Below the pieces are notes generated by a model, which made no database searches, was not told the DNA's origin, and saw only the letters and a list, made by a program, of their open reading frames with translations. The position numbers and the translations under genes are program-made. A stretch of DNA of 64,000 nt, from the NCBI GenBank assembly GCA_963716215.1, contig OY970298.1:4030001-4094000 (forward strand), written 5' to 3'. Below, in pieces: positions 1-7,808 of this stretch (the stretch's first letter is position 1; every line of letters begins with the position of its first letter). This DNA is from JACVRW01 sp963716215. GTDB taxonomy: Bacteria > Actinomycetota > Thermoleophilia > Solirubrobacterales > Thermoleophilaceae.

Positions 1-1168
1 GCTGGCGCGCGAGGCGCCGGGCGCGCAGCGCGGCCAACAGGTAGCCGATGCCGAGCATCACCGACAGCGCGGCGAGCGCGGCCAGCGCGGCCTTCAGCTC
101 GTCGGGCACGACCTCGACCAGCCGGTCGACCGTGTTGGTCACGACGTTCGAGCCCTCGTCGCCGGATCCGGCGCCGCCGTCGTTCCCCTCGCCGTCGCCC
201 TGGCCGCCACCGCCGCCGTCGCCGGCCGCGCCTTCGTCGCCCGGCGTGGCCTGGGCCAGCTCGGTGCCGGCCGGCAGCCCGCCCGCGCCATCGGCACCGG
301 TGCCGCCGTTGGCGATCGCCCCGCCGTTGTTGCCGGCCGCGACGCCGAACTCGGCGGTGCGGTCCGGGCCGCCTCCGCCGTCGGGCTCGATGGTGTCCTC
401 CATGCTGCCGAGCCCGGTGCCGACCGGGGCGTCGGGTGCGTCGGGACCTACCTCCGGCGGGTTCAGCGGATCGGGCTCGCCCCCGGTGTCTGGCGCCGGC
501 GGCGTGACCTGCGGGAGGCCGCTCGGGTCGGGCGCCGGCTCCTCGACCTCGCTGTCGTCGATCGGGTCGTCGCCCTTGCTGCCGCCGCTCGGCGGAGTCA
601 GGTCCTCGCCCTCCGCGTCGTCGGTCGGCGGGTTGTCGGGATCGGTCGTGCGGTTGCCGTCGCCCTTGTCGCCGCCGCTGGTCGGGTCCTCGACTTCGCC
701 CTCGCCCGGATCGCCGGGAGCTTCCTCGCCCGTGCCCGGTTCCTCCTCACCGAGGCCGGGGGTCTCGCCCGCGCCGGGATCCTCACCGAGACCAGGGTCC
801 TCGCCGGTGCCCGGGTCCTCGCCGGTGCCCGGGTCCTCGCCGGTGCCGGGGACCTCAGCGGGTGGGTCCGTGGTCGGGTCCTCGCCAACCGGGTCCTCGC
901 CAACCGGCTCCCCCGTCGCCGGCGGTAGGTCGGCCACTTCGTCGTCGCCCGGATCCAAGCCCTGCTGGTCTCCGAGAACCGGCTCCTCGGCCGTCGGGGA
1001 CGGCTCGCTCTGAGGGGGCTCCGGGTTGCCGGCCTCGGCGCTGGCCAGCGGCCCGCTCGACCCGCCCGCCAGCAGCACGATCGCGATCGTGAAGAAGACG
1101 GCAATTGCCGTGCCGCCGCGAGCCGCGAGGAACCGCGCCTGCTGGCGCAGGAAGTGGGAGGGGGCCAC
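1..1168 (-). CDS. Secreted or membrane-anchored acidic Gly/Pro-rich repeat protein, 3' end outside window
   Basis: The reading frame is open from a GTG at 1168 to the left edge, at least 389 codons. The N-terminus has a short basic segment followed by a hydrophobic stretch (AIAVFFTIAIVLLAGG, about residues 20-36), read as a signal anchor. A long acidic Pro/Gly/Thr-rich linker follows, with tandem GTGEDP-like hexapeptides near residues 100-130. A second hydrophobic segment (ALAALAALSVMLGIGYLLAAL) sits just before the edge and is followed by Arg-rich residues, so a cytoplasmic domain probably continues outside the window. The linker would lie outside the membrane. No family is recognised; a membrane-bound signalling enzyme is possible but unsupported. 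An in-frame stop 6 codons upstream fixes the start region. Confidence 0.6.
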   Translation of the reverse strand, partial: MAPSHFLRQQARFLAARGGTAIAVFFTIAIVLLAGGSSGPLASAEAGNPEPPQSEPSPTAEEPVLGDQQGLDPGDDEVADLPPATGEPVGEDPVGEDPTTDPPAEVPGTGEDPGTGEDPGTGEDPGLGEDPGAGETPGLGEEEPGTGEEAPGDPGEGEVEDPTSGGDKGDGNRTTDPDNPPTDDAEGEDLTPPSGGSKGDDPIDDSEVEEPAPDPSGLPQVTPPAPDTGGEPDPLNPPEVGPDAPDAPVGTGLGSMEDTIEPDGGGGPDRTAEFGVAAGNNGGAIANGGTGADGAGGLPAGTELAQATPGDEGAAGDGGGGGQGDGEGNDGGAGSGDEGSNVVTNTVDRLVEVVPDELKAALAALAALSVMLGIGYLLAALRARRLARQ

Positions 1169-1186
1169 GCTAGTTATGTCGGCTGA

Positions 1187-2746
1187 TCACGCGTCCGTGA
1201 TTAGGGTTGTCGGGGGGCGGGTCGGACGATCGTCCACGCCCGGATCGAGGGCGTGGATCGGTACGAGCTCGACGATCCCTCTCAACTTTGCCTCACCTCG
1301 GGCTTCTGTGCCACTCGCGGCTTCTCCGATCAGCTCGAGCGTCGCCGCGGTCAGCAGCACCGGGTCACCCGTGTCGCGAGTGACCGCCTCCACGCGAGCG
1401 GCCACGTTGACGGGGTCTCCGATGACCGCGAACTCGAGGCGTCCACCACCGCCTACAGAGCCCACGACCACAGTCCCAGAGCTGATTCCGATGCCCACCT
1501 CCACCTCCCCGCCGAAGCGCTCACGGACCGCTCGCACGATCTCGCGCGCTGCCGCGACGGCGCGCACGGCGTGGTCCGGCAGGCGTTCCGGAGCGCCGAA
1601 CACCGCAAGCAAGCCATCGCCCAGAAACTTGTTGGCATGCCCGCCGTGACGGCGCACGATCGGCACGATCGCGTCGAAGAACTCGTTCAGCAGCGCGACC
1701 GTCTCGCGCGCGCTCGAACTGGCCGCCCGCGGCGTGAAGTCGCGCATGTCGATGAACGCGACCGTAACCTCGCGCTCCTGGCCCTCCAGCAGCTCGCCCT
1801 CGGCGAGCACCCGCTCGGCCACCTCGGGGGCGACGTACGACCCGAACGCGGCGTGCAGCCGCTGGCGCTCGGAGAGCCCCTGCATCATCTCGTTGAAGCT
1901 GCCGGCCAGCTCGCCCAGCTCGTCGCCGGACGCGACCGGCACGCGCGCGTCCAAGTCGCCGCGCTTGACGGCGTGCGTGGCCGCGATCAGGTCGTCCACC
2001 GGCTGGAGGATCGACTTGGTCAGCAGGAAGGTCAGCTCGAGCGAGACCGTGAACGCGACGAGGACCGCCACGAGCACGTCGAGGCCGAGGTCCTCGAGCG
2101 ACGCGGTGCCGTCCGTGGACAGCCCGCTCACGACCACGCCCGTTACCACGTTGATCACCGGGAGCACGCCGAGCAGCTTCCATCGCAGCGGCACGCCGAC
2201 CGGGGCCGAGCTGAACGCGGGCGGCAGCTGCAGCGAGATGTCCTCGAGCACCGGGCGCATGAACACCTCGGAGGCGAGGTAGTGCAGGATCGCGGCATAG
2301 GCCACGGCCACGACGGCGCCGGCGAAGACGACCAGCGCGCTGTACACGTGCAGGTCGAACTCGAATGTCGCGTAGAGCGACACCGGCAGGCCGATCACGA
2401 CGAACGGCCGCCAGCCGTTGGCGAGCAGGAGCCGGCGCGGCAGGGCCGCCGCGCACCGCCAAGCGACTAGCGCGTCTTCGCCGTCGCCGCCTCCCTCCAT
2501 CCACGCGAGGATCGGCCGCGTCAGTTTCCACGCGCGCGCGAGCCCCCACGTGACGGCGACCAGCGTGGCGCCTTCCGCGACCGCCACGACCCGCCAGAAC
2601 TCGCCCGCGGTCGTGTCGGTGTAGAGGGCGAAGATCCCGATCGTTCCCAGGCAGACCAGGAACGCCGAGACGAACTCGAAGATCAGGTAGAGGACGAAGT
2701 ACGCGCGTCCGAGCCTCCGGTAGAGCGCCCCGAAGAGGAACGGCAT
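1187..2746 (-). CDS. Membrane adenylate/guanylate cyclase with HAMP domain
   Basis: Class III nucleotide cyclase of about 519 aa that makes a cyclic nucleotide at the inner face of the membrane. Several hydrophobic helices fill roughly the first 270 residues. A HAMP linker follows (ILQPVDDLIAATHAVKRGDL), then the catalytic domain with the two metal-binding aspartates in FIDMRDFTPRAA and FLGDGLLAVFGAP and the conserved VNVAARVEAVTRD helix. The ATG at 2746 was chosen because it begins just before the first membrane helix; the frame continues upstream only as non-coding extension through the DUF4235 gene and tRNA. Whether it makes cAMP or cGMP cannot be decided from these motifs. It probably senses an envelope signal through its membrane part. 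Confidence 0.85.
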   Translation of the reverse strand: MPFLFGALYRRLGRAYFVLYLIFEFVSAFLVCLGTIGIFALYTDTTAGEFWRVVAVAEGATLVAVTWGLARAWKLTRPILAWMEGGGDGEDALVAWRCAAALPRRLLLANGWRPFVVIGLPVSLYATFEFDLHVYSALVVFAGAVVAVAYAAILHYLASEVFMRPVLEDISLQLPPAFSSAPVGVPLRWKLLGVLPVINVVTGVVVSGLSTDGTASLEDLGLDVLVAVLVAFTVSLELTFLLTKSILQPVDDLIAATHAVKRGDLDARVPVASGDELGELAGSFNEMMQGLSERQRLHAAFGSYVAPEVAERVLAEGELLEGQEREVTVAFIDMRDFTPRAASSSARETVALLNEFFDAIVPIVRRHGGHANKFLGDGLLAVFGAPERLPDHAVRAVAAAREIVRAVRERFGGEVEVGIGISSGTVVVGSVGGGGRLEFAVIGDPVNVAARVEAVTRDTGDPVLLTAATLELIGEAASGTEARGEAKLRGIVELVPIHALDPGVDDRPTRPPTTLITDA

Positions 2747-2775
2747 GCGCGAATTGTGGACGATCCGACGGAGTC

Positions 2776-3054
2776 CTACTCCTCCTCGGGTCGCTCCTTG
2801 CCCGGCCACGAGCCGGTCGTGCGCTCGAAGGCGCGCCGGGTGTAGTGATCCGACGCCTCCTTCATCGCGCGGAAGATCGCGCCCTGAACCGCCGCAGCGA
2901 GCAGCAGTTTGCGCCAGTCGATGTCGCGGTGCTTCGAGTCCGGGGGCTCCTCGGTGTCGATGAGCCCCCAAAGCTGATCGAAGATCTTCTTCGAGACGAA
3001 GCCGGCGAGCAGTCCCCCGCCCACGCTGACGGGGATGAACAGGAGCTTGGCCAT
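2776..3054 (-). CDS. DUF4235 family small membrane protein
   Basis: The 92-aa protein begins with a hydrophobic segment carrying glycines (KLLFIPVSVGGGLLAGFVSKKIF) and has a second weakly hydrophobic helix (KLLLAAAVQGAIFRAM). This matches the actinobacterial DUF4235 family, whose function is unknown. It lies between the cyclase gene and the divergent tRNA-Leu. Its upstream region contains GTATAC, which could serve as a -10 element in both directions. Confidence 0.75.
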   Translation of the reverse strand: MAKLLFIPVSVGGGLLAGFVSKKIFDQLWGLIDTEEPPDSKHRDIDWRKLLLAAAVQGAIFRAMKEASDHYTRRAFERTTGSWPGKERPEEE

Positions 3055-3071
3055 ACGCTTGTATACCCGAT

Positions 3072-3156
3072 GCCCGGGTAGGCGAACTGGTACAGCCGGC
3101 GCCCTTAAAAGGCGCTGCCCTTCGGGGCATTGTGGGTTCGAGTCCCACCCCGGGCA
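3072..3156 (+). tRNA. tRNA-Leu (anticodon TAA)
   Basis: The 7-bp acceptor stem is GCCCGGG (3072-3078) with CCCGGGC (3149-3155), discriminator A at 3156. The anticodon stem GCGCC/GGCGC closes the loop CTTAAAA, giving TAA. A long variable arm (TGCCCTTCGGGGCA) shows a class II tRNA. The T arm is GTGGG-TTCGAGT-CCCAC. CCA is not encoded. It reads UUA, a rare codon in such a GC-rich genome. Confidence 0.95.
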
Positions 3157-3217
3157 TCAACCGGCCGAAACGCAACTTTTGCCTTGCTACGGTGTCGCAG
3201 GGGGCGGGTACCTGACT

Positions 3218-4672
3218 TTGGAAGCTTCGGCTCTTCAACACACGGCGCGGCTCCCTGCGCTCGCGGGGCGGTCGCCGCTGCTTCGGTTGCAGAGCGACGA
3301 GCGGCTCGTAGCCCTGATCCGCCGCGGTCACCATGGCGCCTTCGAGGCGCTTGTGCAGCGCTACCAGCCGCGCCTGCTCGCCTTCTGCCGCCACATGCTC
3401 GGCTCCACCGAGGACGCCGAGGACGTGCTGCAGGAGGTGTTCGCAGCCTCGTTCAACGCGATCTGCGCCGACGACCGGCCGATCAACGCCCGCCCGTGGC
3501 TGTACCGGATCGCGCGCAACCGCTGCCTCAACCATCTGCGCCGCCCGCAGCCGAGCGGCCAGGACTCGATGGACGTGTTCGAGCGCGACGGCGGGCTCTC
3601 CACCGCCGACACCGTCCACAAGCGCGAGGAGTTCCGCGACATCGTCGCCGACGTCCAGGAGCTGCCCGAGACGCAGCGGACCGCGCTGCTGCTGCGCGAG
3701 CTCGACGCGCTCTCCTACGAGCAGATCGCCGAGGCGATGGAGACCACGGTGCCGAGCGTCAAGTCGCTGCTCGTGCGCGCCAGGGTCGCGCTCGCCGAGG
3801 CCGCCGAGGCGCGGCTGCTCACGTGCGCCGAGGTGCGGCTGGAGCTGGGGCGGGTGGCCGAGGGGGTCGCGCGTACCTCAGCTCCGCTGCGACGTCACGT
3901 GAAGAGCTGCGACCGCTGTCGCACCTTCCGCGGCGAGCTACGCAAGACCAACCGCGCGCTGGCGGCCATCTATCCGGTCGGCCCGCTGCTGCTGATGAAG
4001 AAGCTGTGGATCGCCAAGCTCGGCGTCGGCGCGGGCGCTGGGGCGGCCGCAACGACCGGCGGCGGCGCGGCCGCGGGCGCCGGGGTTGCCGGCGCGGGCG
4101 TCGCGGCCGCTGGCGGCATCACCGCCGGCGGCGCCGTGTCGGCCGGCATCTCGACGGTCGCCTCGAAGGCGGCGGCCGGCATGGCGGCCGCGGTGATCGT
4201 TACCGCCGGCGCAGTCGAGGTGAAGCACGTGGCCCAGCCGAAGGTCGCTCCGGTGACGCAGGCGGCCGTCGCCCCGGTCGAGCCGGTGGTGGCACCCGCG
4301 CCCGTCGCGCCGCCCGCCAAGCCCGAGAAGAAGCCCGCCAAGGTGGCCAAGGTCGAGGTCAAGCCGAAGCCCGAGCCGGCGCCCGTCGCCGCCCCGGTGC
4401 CCGTGGTCCCCGCCGAGCAGGTCGCGACACCGCCGGCCGAGGCGGTCGCCCCGCCGGCCCAGGAGGAGGGCTCGACCGTGGTCCTGCCGCCGCGCGCGGA
4501 CGACGGCACGACCGTCGTGCCCCCCGCGGAGGAGCCGGTCGACCCGACCGTCCCGCCTGAGCCGGAGACCACGACGCCGGTGCCGCCGCCCCCGCCGCCT
4601 CCCGCACCACCAGCCGGCGAACCCGGCGCGGGCCAGACGCCCCCGCCACCCCCGCCGCCGCCGCTGCAGTAG
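3218..4672 (+). CDS. ECF-type sigma factor fused to zinc-finger anti-sigma-like domain, hydrophobic segment and Pro-rich tail
   Basis: About 484 aa. Residues about 25-90 form a sigma-70 region 2 (FEALVQRYQPRLLAF, EDAEDVLQEVFAASF) and residues about 140-195 a region 4 helix-turn-helix (ELDALSYEQIAEAMETTVPS). A zinc-finger pattern typical of anti-sigma factors follows: Cys in LLTCAEV, then His227, Cys231 and Cys234 in HVKSCDRC. A long Ala/Gly-rich hydrophobic region (about 265-335) could span the membrane, and the last 120 residues are Pro-rich. The domain order puts sigma and anti-sigma on one chain, possibly tethered at the membrane. The start is uncertain: TTG 3218 follows an AGGGGGCGGG stretch; CTG 3212 is an alternative. 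The frame runs back through the tRNA, so earlier starts are excluded. Confidence 0.8.
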   Translation: MEASALQHTARLPALAGRSPLLRLQSDERLVALIRRGHHGAFEALVQRYQPRLLAFCRHMLGSTEDAEDVLQEVFAASFNAICADDRPINARPWLYRIARNRCLNHLRRPQPSGQDSMDVFERDGGLSTADTVHKREEFRDIVADVQELPETQRTALLLRELDALSYEQIAEAMETTVPSVKSLLVRARVALAEAAEARLLTCAEVRLELGRVAEGVARTSAPLRRHVKSCDRCRTFRGELRKTNRALAAIYPVGPLLLMKKLWIAKLGVGAGAGAAATTGGGAAAGAGVAGAGVAAAGGITAGGAVSAGISTVASKAAAGMAAAVIVTAGAVEVKHVAQPKVAPVTQAAVAPVEPVVAPAPVAPPAKPEKKPAKVAKVEVKPKPEPAPVAAPVPVVPAEQVATPPAEAVAPPAQEEGSTVVLPPRADDGTTVVPPAEEPVDPTVPPEPETTTPVPPPPPPPAPPAGEPGAGQTPPPPPPPPLQ

Positions 4673-4697
4673 CCGCGGGCGGTAGCCTGCGCCGCCC

Positions 4698-5027
4698 GTG
4701 ATCGACTTCGACGACTTCCTCAAGGTCGACATCCGCGTCGGGCGGATCGTGCGCGTGGAGGACTTCCCGGAGGCGCGCAAGCCCGCTTGGAAGCTCACGC
4801 TCGACTTCGGCCCCGAGCTGGGCGAGCGCAAGTCCTCCGCGCAGATAACGAACTACACGCGCGAGGAGCTGGAGGGGAGCCTTGTCATCGCGGTCGTGAA
4901 CTTCCCGGCGCGCCAGATCGGGCCCGTTCGCTCAGAGGTGCTGGTGCTCGGAGTACCCGACGAGGAGGGCAACGTGATCCTGCTGCGCCCCACCACCGAC
5001 GTCCCGCTCGGCGGGCGGATGTTCTAG
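4698..5027 (+). CDS. csaA: tRNA-binding domain protein CsaA
   Basis: A single OB-fold tRNA-binding domain of 109 aa, the usual CsaA length. The family hallmarks are DIRVGRIVRVEDFPEARKPA near the N-terminus and ITNYT, VVNFPARQIGPVRSEVLVLG and VPLGGRMF at the C-terminus. CsaA is described as a dimeric export chaperone or tRNA-binding protein; its exact role is unsettled. The GTG start lies 9 nt after TAGCCT, a likely -10 box, so the mRNA may be leaderless. It converges on the R2lox-like gene, 21 bp away. Confidence 0.9.
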   Translation: MIDFDDFLKVDIRVGRIVRVEDFPEARKPAWKLTLDFGPELGERKSSAQITNYTREELEGSLVIAVVNFPARQIGPVRSEVLVLGVPDEEGNVILLRPTTDVPLGGRMF

Positions 5028-5048
5028 GCGGCCGAGCCGAGCCGGGCG

Positions 5049-5972
5049 CTACGCGCTGGCCGCCGGCGCCAGCCCGATCACCTTCAGCCGGCGCTCGAGC
5101 GCCTTCATCGCGAAGGCCCGCGTCTCGTCCATCGTGGCGCCGAGCACCTCGGTCTCGCCCTCCACGTACCACTTCGGTTGCAGCACGCCGTCGGCGATCG
5201 GGGCGACCTCCGTGAGCGTCCGCGTGATCGCGTCGGCGTACTTGGGATCGGCCTGCGCCATCTCGCGCAGGAAGCGTGCCCCGAAGGCCACGTGGCGATG
5301 CTCGTCGCGGGCGATCTTGTTGAAGCCCTCGACGAACCCCGGCAGCGTCCCGACCTCCTCGTTGTACTGGAGGATGAAGTGCTGCCCCGTCAGGGCCAGC
5401 ATGCCCTCGATGACCATGTGGTAGAGCGTGATCGTCTCCGTCAGCGCGACCAGGTCCTCGGGGCTGCGCGCCAGGTGGTCGACGCGGCTCTTGAGCATCT
5501 CGTCGAAGAGCTGGTCGAACTCGGGGTTCACGTGCGAGCTGGTCTCCGCGAGACGGTCCTGCAGGTTGCTCGCCTCCAGCACGCCGACCTCGTCGTAGAA
5601 CCGGTTGAAGAAGCGCACGTGGCGCGCCTCGTCGGCGATCTGGGTGCAGAGGAAGATGCGCATCTCCTCGGTGGGCGCCGCGCGCATCATCGGGCCCAGC
5701 TCCTCGGCGACCTTCTGCTCGCCGATGAAGAACGACGAGAGCCCGTACATGCGCTGGAAGCGCTCCTCCTCCGGGATGCGCTCGTGCCAGTCGACGCGGT
5801 CCTGGGTGAAGTCGATGTCCTGAGTCGCCCACTGCTGGCGCTCCCACAGGTTGTAGAGCTCCTCGTAGGAGAGCAGGTGCACCTCGCCGCGATCCGCCGA
5901 TTCGAGCAACCCCGGGTCGCTCGTGGCCTGGAAGTCCTCACGCTCGGTTCGCTGGGTTGCTGTCTCGCTCAT
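5049..5972 (-). CDS. R2-like ligand-binding oxidase (R2lox), ferritin-like di-metal protein
   Basis: A 307-aa protein of the ribonucleotide reductase R2 superfamily. The six metal ligands are visible: Glu85, Glu115, His118 (DEARH), Glu189 (VIEG), Glu224 and His227 (DEHRH). Val88, three residues after the first ligand, and Tyr184, five before Glu189, match the Val-Tyr pair that forms an ether crosslink in Mycobacterium tuberculosis R2lox (Rv0233); MLALTG after Glu189 also matches. This makes R2lox (a Mn/Fe oxidase of unknown substrate) more likely than a true NrdB; no nrdA is nearby. The ATG lies 7 nt after TACGCT, and a perfect palindrome precedes that box. Confidence 0.8.
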   Translation of the reverse strand: MSETATQRTEREDFQATSDPGLLESADRGEVHLLSYEELYNLWERQQWATQDIDFTQDRVDWHERIPEEERFQRMYGLSSFFIGEQKVAEELGPMMRAAPTEEMRIFLCTQIADEARHVRFFNRFYDEVGVLEASNLQDRLAETSSHVNPEFDQLFDEMLKSRVDHLARSPEDLVALTETITLYHMVIEGMLALTGQHFILQYNEEVGTLPGFVEGFNKIARDEHRHVAFGARFLREMAQADPKYADAITRTLTEVAPIADGVLQPKWYVEGETEVLGATMDETRAFAMKALERRLKVIGLAPAASA

Positions 5973-5979
5973 GGGCCGC

Positions 5980-6008
5980 AGCGTATCGCAGCTTTGGCTG
6001 GCCAGCCA
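5980..6008 (-). promoter_or_regulatory. Promoter with palindromic operator of the R2lox-like gene
   Basis: The -10 box TACGCT (5980-5985, minus strand) ends 7 nt before the ATG. A perfect 14-bp palindrome TGGCTGGCCAGCCA covers 5995-6008, between the -10 and -35 positions. On the minus strand it shares TCTGGCTGGCC with the operator upstream of the TetR gene at 41.37 kb, so repression by that TetR is a reasonable inference. Confidence 0.55.
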
Positions 6009-6013
6009 GACAG

Positions 6014-6562
6014 TTACGGACCAGGTTCCGCGGTGGCCTCGATCAGCACGTCGCCGGCGCCGCCGGTGGCCTTGCCGATCACCCTCGCGCCCGGGCGCAG
6101 CCCGTCGAGCGTGGTGGCTTGGGAGCTCAGCTCGCCGCCGGCGCGGAGCGTCTTGCCGGCGAAGGTAAGCCCGTAGCTCGCGCCGTCGCCGGAGCGCAGC
6201 TCCACGCGGACCGAGATGAACGCCGGCACGCGGATCACCCGGGGAAGGATGCGCCCGTTGACGCCGGTGAACAGGGCCAGGGTCCGAGCCGGCTCCTCGT
6301 CGCCCGCCCCGCCGGTGCCGCCCTCCGGGGTGGCGTTGCCGTCGCCGTCGTCGGGCAGCGTCTCGGTCTCGGGATCGGGGCTGGTGGCCTCGGTTTCGGG
6401 CTCCGACTCGGTGGTGGTCTCGGTCGTCGGGGCGGGCTGGGTCTCGGAGCCGGCGGGCGGCTGGTCCTCGTCATCGCCGCCGCACGCCGGCAGACCGATC
6501 GCGAACGCGATCAACAGAGGCGCGAAAAAGCATTTGCGGATGGAGCGAATCGACACAATCAT
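6014..6562 (-). CDS. Secreted lipoprotein, unknown function
   Basis: The 182-aa product has a lipoprotein signal peptide: basic start, hydrophobic core (FFAPLLIAFAIGLP) and lipobox LPACGG with the cysteine near residue 27. A Thr/Glu/Pro-rich linker of about 65 residues follows. The C-terminal 85 residues are beta-rich (VIRVPAFISVRVELRSGDG, LRPGARVIGKA) and recall a cupredoxin-like sandwich, but no copper-ligand set is obvious. It is probably anchored to the outer face of the cytoplasmic membrane. It sits behind the R2lox promoter on the same strand. Confidence 0.65.
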   Translation of the reverse strand: MIVSIRSIRKCFFAPLLIAFAIGLPACGGDDEDQPPAGSETQPAPTTETTTESEPETEATSPDPETETLPDDGDGNATPEGGTGGAGDEEPARTLALFTGVNGRILPRVIRVPAFISVRVELRSGDGASYGLTFAGKTLRAGGELSSQATTLDGLRPGARVIGKATGGAGDVLIEATAEPGP

Positions 6563-6570
6563 GGAGTTCT

Positions 6571-6768
6571 ATGACCGGGAGGCCATGGACACACGGTAAT
6601 CGCGTGCTCGGCGTGGACCCCGCCAGGCGGCGTGTCTGGGTCTTCGGTCAGCGCCTGCACCACGGCCCCACGGGTCTGTTCCTCGCGGCGCTCGGCGCCG
6701 CCCTGATCGCCCACGACTGGAAGGACCGCCCGGTCTGGTTCCAGCGCGGGTGGCAGAACCAGCCCTAG
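6571..6768 (+). CDS. Small conserved-looking protein with one membrane segment
   Basis: A 65-aa frame with a basic, aromatic N-terminal half (RRRVWVFGQRLHHG), one hydrophobic helix (GLFLAALGAALIAHD) and a Trp/Arg-rich tail (DRPVWFQRGWQ). The regular amphipathic organisation and its fit between two opposed genes suggest a real gene. It is not recognised as a named family. The start is uncertain: ATG 6571 is used, GTG codons at 6604 and 6613 are alternatives. Confidence 0.5.
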   Translation: MTGRPWTHGNRVLGVDPARRRVWVFGQRLHHGPTGLFLAALGAALIAHDWKDRPVWFQRGWQNQP

Positions 6769-6772
6769 CCGC

Positions 6773-7453
6773 TCACGGCGAGAAGCTCTCGCCCGGCTGC
6801 AGGATCTGGACCTTCGACGAGGTCTGCGACTCCACGTCGGCCTTGTAGGCCTCGGCGTCGGTCTCGACCGGCGGGAAGGTGTCGTAGTGGCACGGGATCA
6901 CGACCTTCGCGCCCACGAACTCGGCCGCGGTGACCGCGTCGTGGCGATCCATCGTGTAGTGACCGCCGATCGGGATCAGCGCGACGTCGATCGGGTCGCC
7001 CCGGCCCGCCACGAGCTTCAGATCGGAGAACAGGCCGGTGTCGCCGAGGTGGTAGACGACCTTGCCGCCGATCTTGATCAGCAGCCCGGCGGGCACGCTT
7101 GCGGTGCCCTTCGGGGTCGTGGAGGTGTGCCAGGCCGGCGTCAGCTTCACCCAGCCCCAGTCGAACTTCACGGTGCCGCCGATGTTCGGTTCCGACACGT
7201 TCTCGATGCCCGAGGCCGCCAGCTCGCGGGCGATCTCGATGATCGCGACGACCTGGGCGCTGGTGCGCTTGGCGATGTCCTCGATGTCGCCGAAGTGGTC
7301 GTCGTGCCCGTGGGTGAGGAAGATGTGGGTGGGCTCGAGCTCGCCGGGCTCGGTGGCTGCCTTCGGATTGCCGGTCAGGAACGGGTCGATGAGGACGCGC
7401 GTGTCGCCCTCCGTGAGCTCGAAGCACGAATGCCCGAGAAAGCGGATCTCCAC
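6773..7453 (-). CDS. UPF0173 metal-dependent hydrolase (metallo-beta-lactamase fold)
   Basis: 226 aa, full length for the family. The zinc-binding motif THGHDDH lies near residue 48; further ligands are in TPAWHTSTT, YHLGDTG and the late IPCHYDTFP. The fold hydrolyses ester or phosphodiester-type bonds, but UPF0173 substrates are not established. The GTG start at 7453 is preceded by AGGAG at good spacing. The upstream 107-aa gene ends 4 bp before it, so the two are co-transcribed. Confidence 0.85.
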   Translation of the reverse strand: MEIRFLGHSCFELTEGDTRVLIDPFLTGNPKAATEPGELEPTHIFLTHGHDDHFGDIEDIAKRTSAQVVAIIEIARELAASGIENVSEPNIGGTVKFDWGWVKLTPAWHTSTTPKGTASVPAGLLIKIGGKVVYHLGDTGLFSDLKLVAGRGDPIDVALIPIGGHYTMDRHDAVTAAEFVGAKVVIPCHYDTFPPVETDAEAYKADVESQTSSKVQILQPGESFSP

Positions 7454-7456
7454 GAT

Positions 7457-7780
7457 TCAGTCTCCTTCAGGGTCGTCTTGCACGTCGAGTTCCCGGGCGA
7501 GCTCCCAGCCAACCGCCACGCCCACGAGCATCCCCATGCGGGTCTCCTCGGCGAGCAGCGTCTCGATCCGCTCCGCGCGGAGCGCTTCGTCGGGCTCGGC
7601 AAGGGCTGAGCGCACCTGCGAGCGGTGGGCGTCGCCGAACCAGCCCCCCTCCTCGAGCGAGTGCGCGAGCACGCGCTGCAACTGGGGCGCCAGCACCGAC
7701 AGGGTGCGTTCGGCGCCGGCAAAGCGCTCCGGTTCGGAGAGCGCTCGCACGGCCGCCTCCACCTGCTCGTCCGAGAACAC
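7457..7780 (-). CDS. Conserved hypothetical alpha-helical protein
   Basis: 107 aa, predicted mostly helical, acidic, with no membrane segment or catalytic motif that I recognise. The GTG start is placed 7 nt after TAGTAT (7788-7793, minus strand), a good -10 box for a leaderless message. It is followed directly by the UPF0173 hydrolase gene, suggesting a two-gene operon. Confidence 0.6.
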   Translation of the reverse strand: MFSDEQVEAAVRALSEPERFAGAERTLSVLAPQLQRVLAHSLEEGGWFGDAHRSQVRSALAEPDEALRAERIETLLAEETRMGMLVGVAVGWELARELDVQDDPEGD

Positions 7781-7808
7781 GCCGCGGATACTAGAAGCCG
7801 GGAATCGC

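Noticed and set aside
48..1013. Long Ser/Pro/Gly-rich open frame on the plus strand
   Set aside because: It is the antisense shadow of the minus-strand acidic repeat gene, which has a signal anchor, repeats and a second membrane helix.
3035..3217. Sigma factor start upstream of the tRNA
   Set aside because: That extension would translate through the tRNA-Leu gene.
2747..3619. Upstream extension of the cyclase frame
   Set aside because: It crosses DUF4235, tRNA-Leu and the sigma gene; the ATG at 2746 starts right before the first membrane helix.
5049..5972. Ribonucleotide reductase beta subunit NrdB
   Set aside because: The Val88/Tyr184 pair and ALTG after the fourth ligand fit R2lox, and there is no nrdA next to it.
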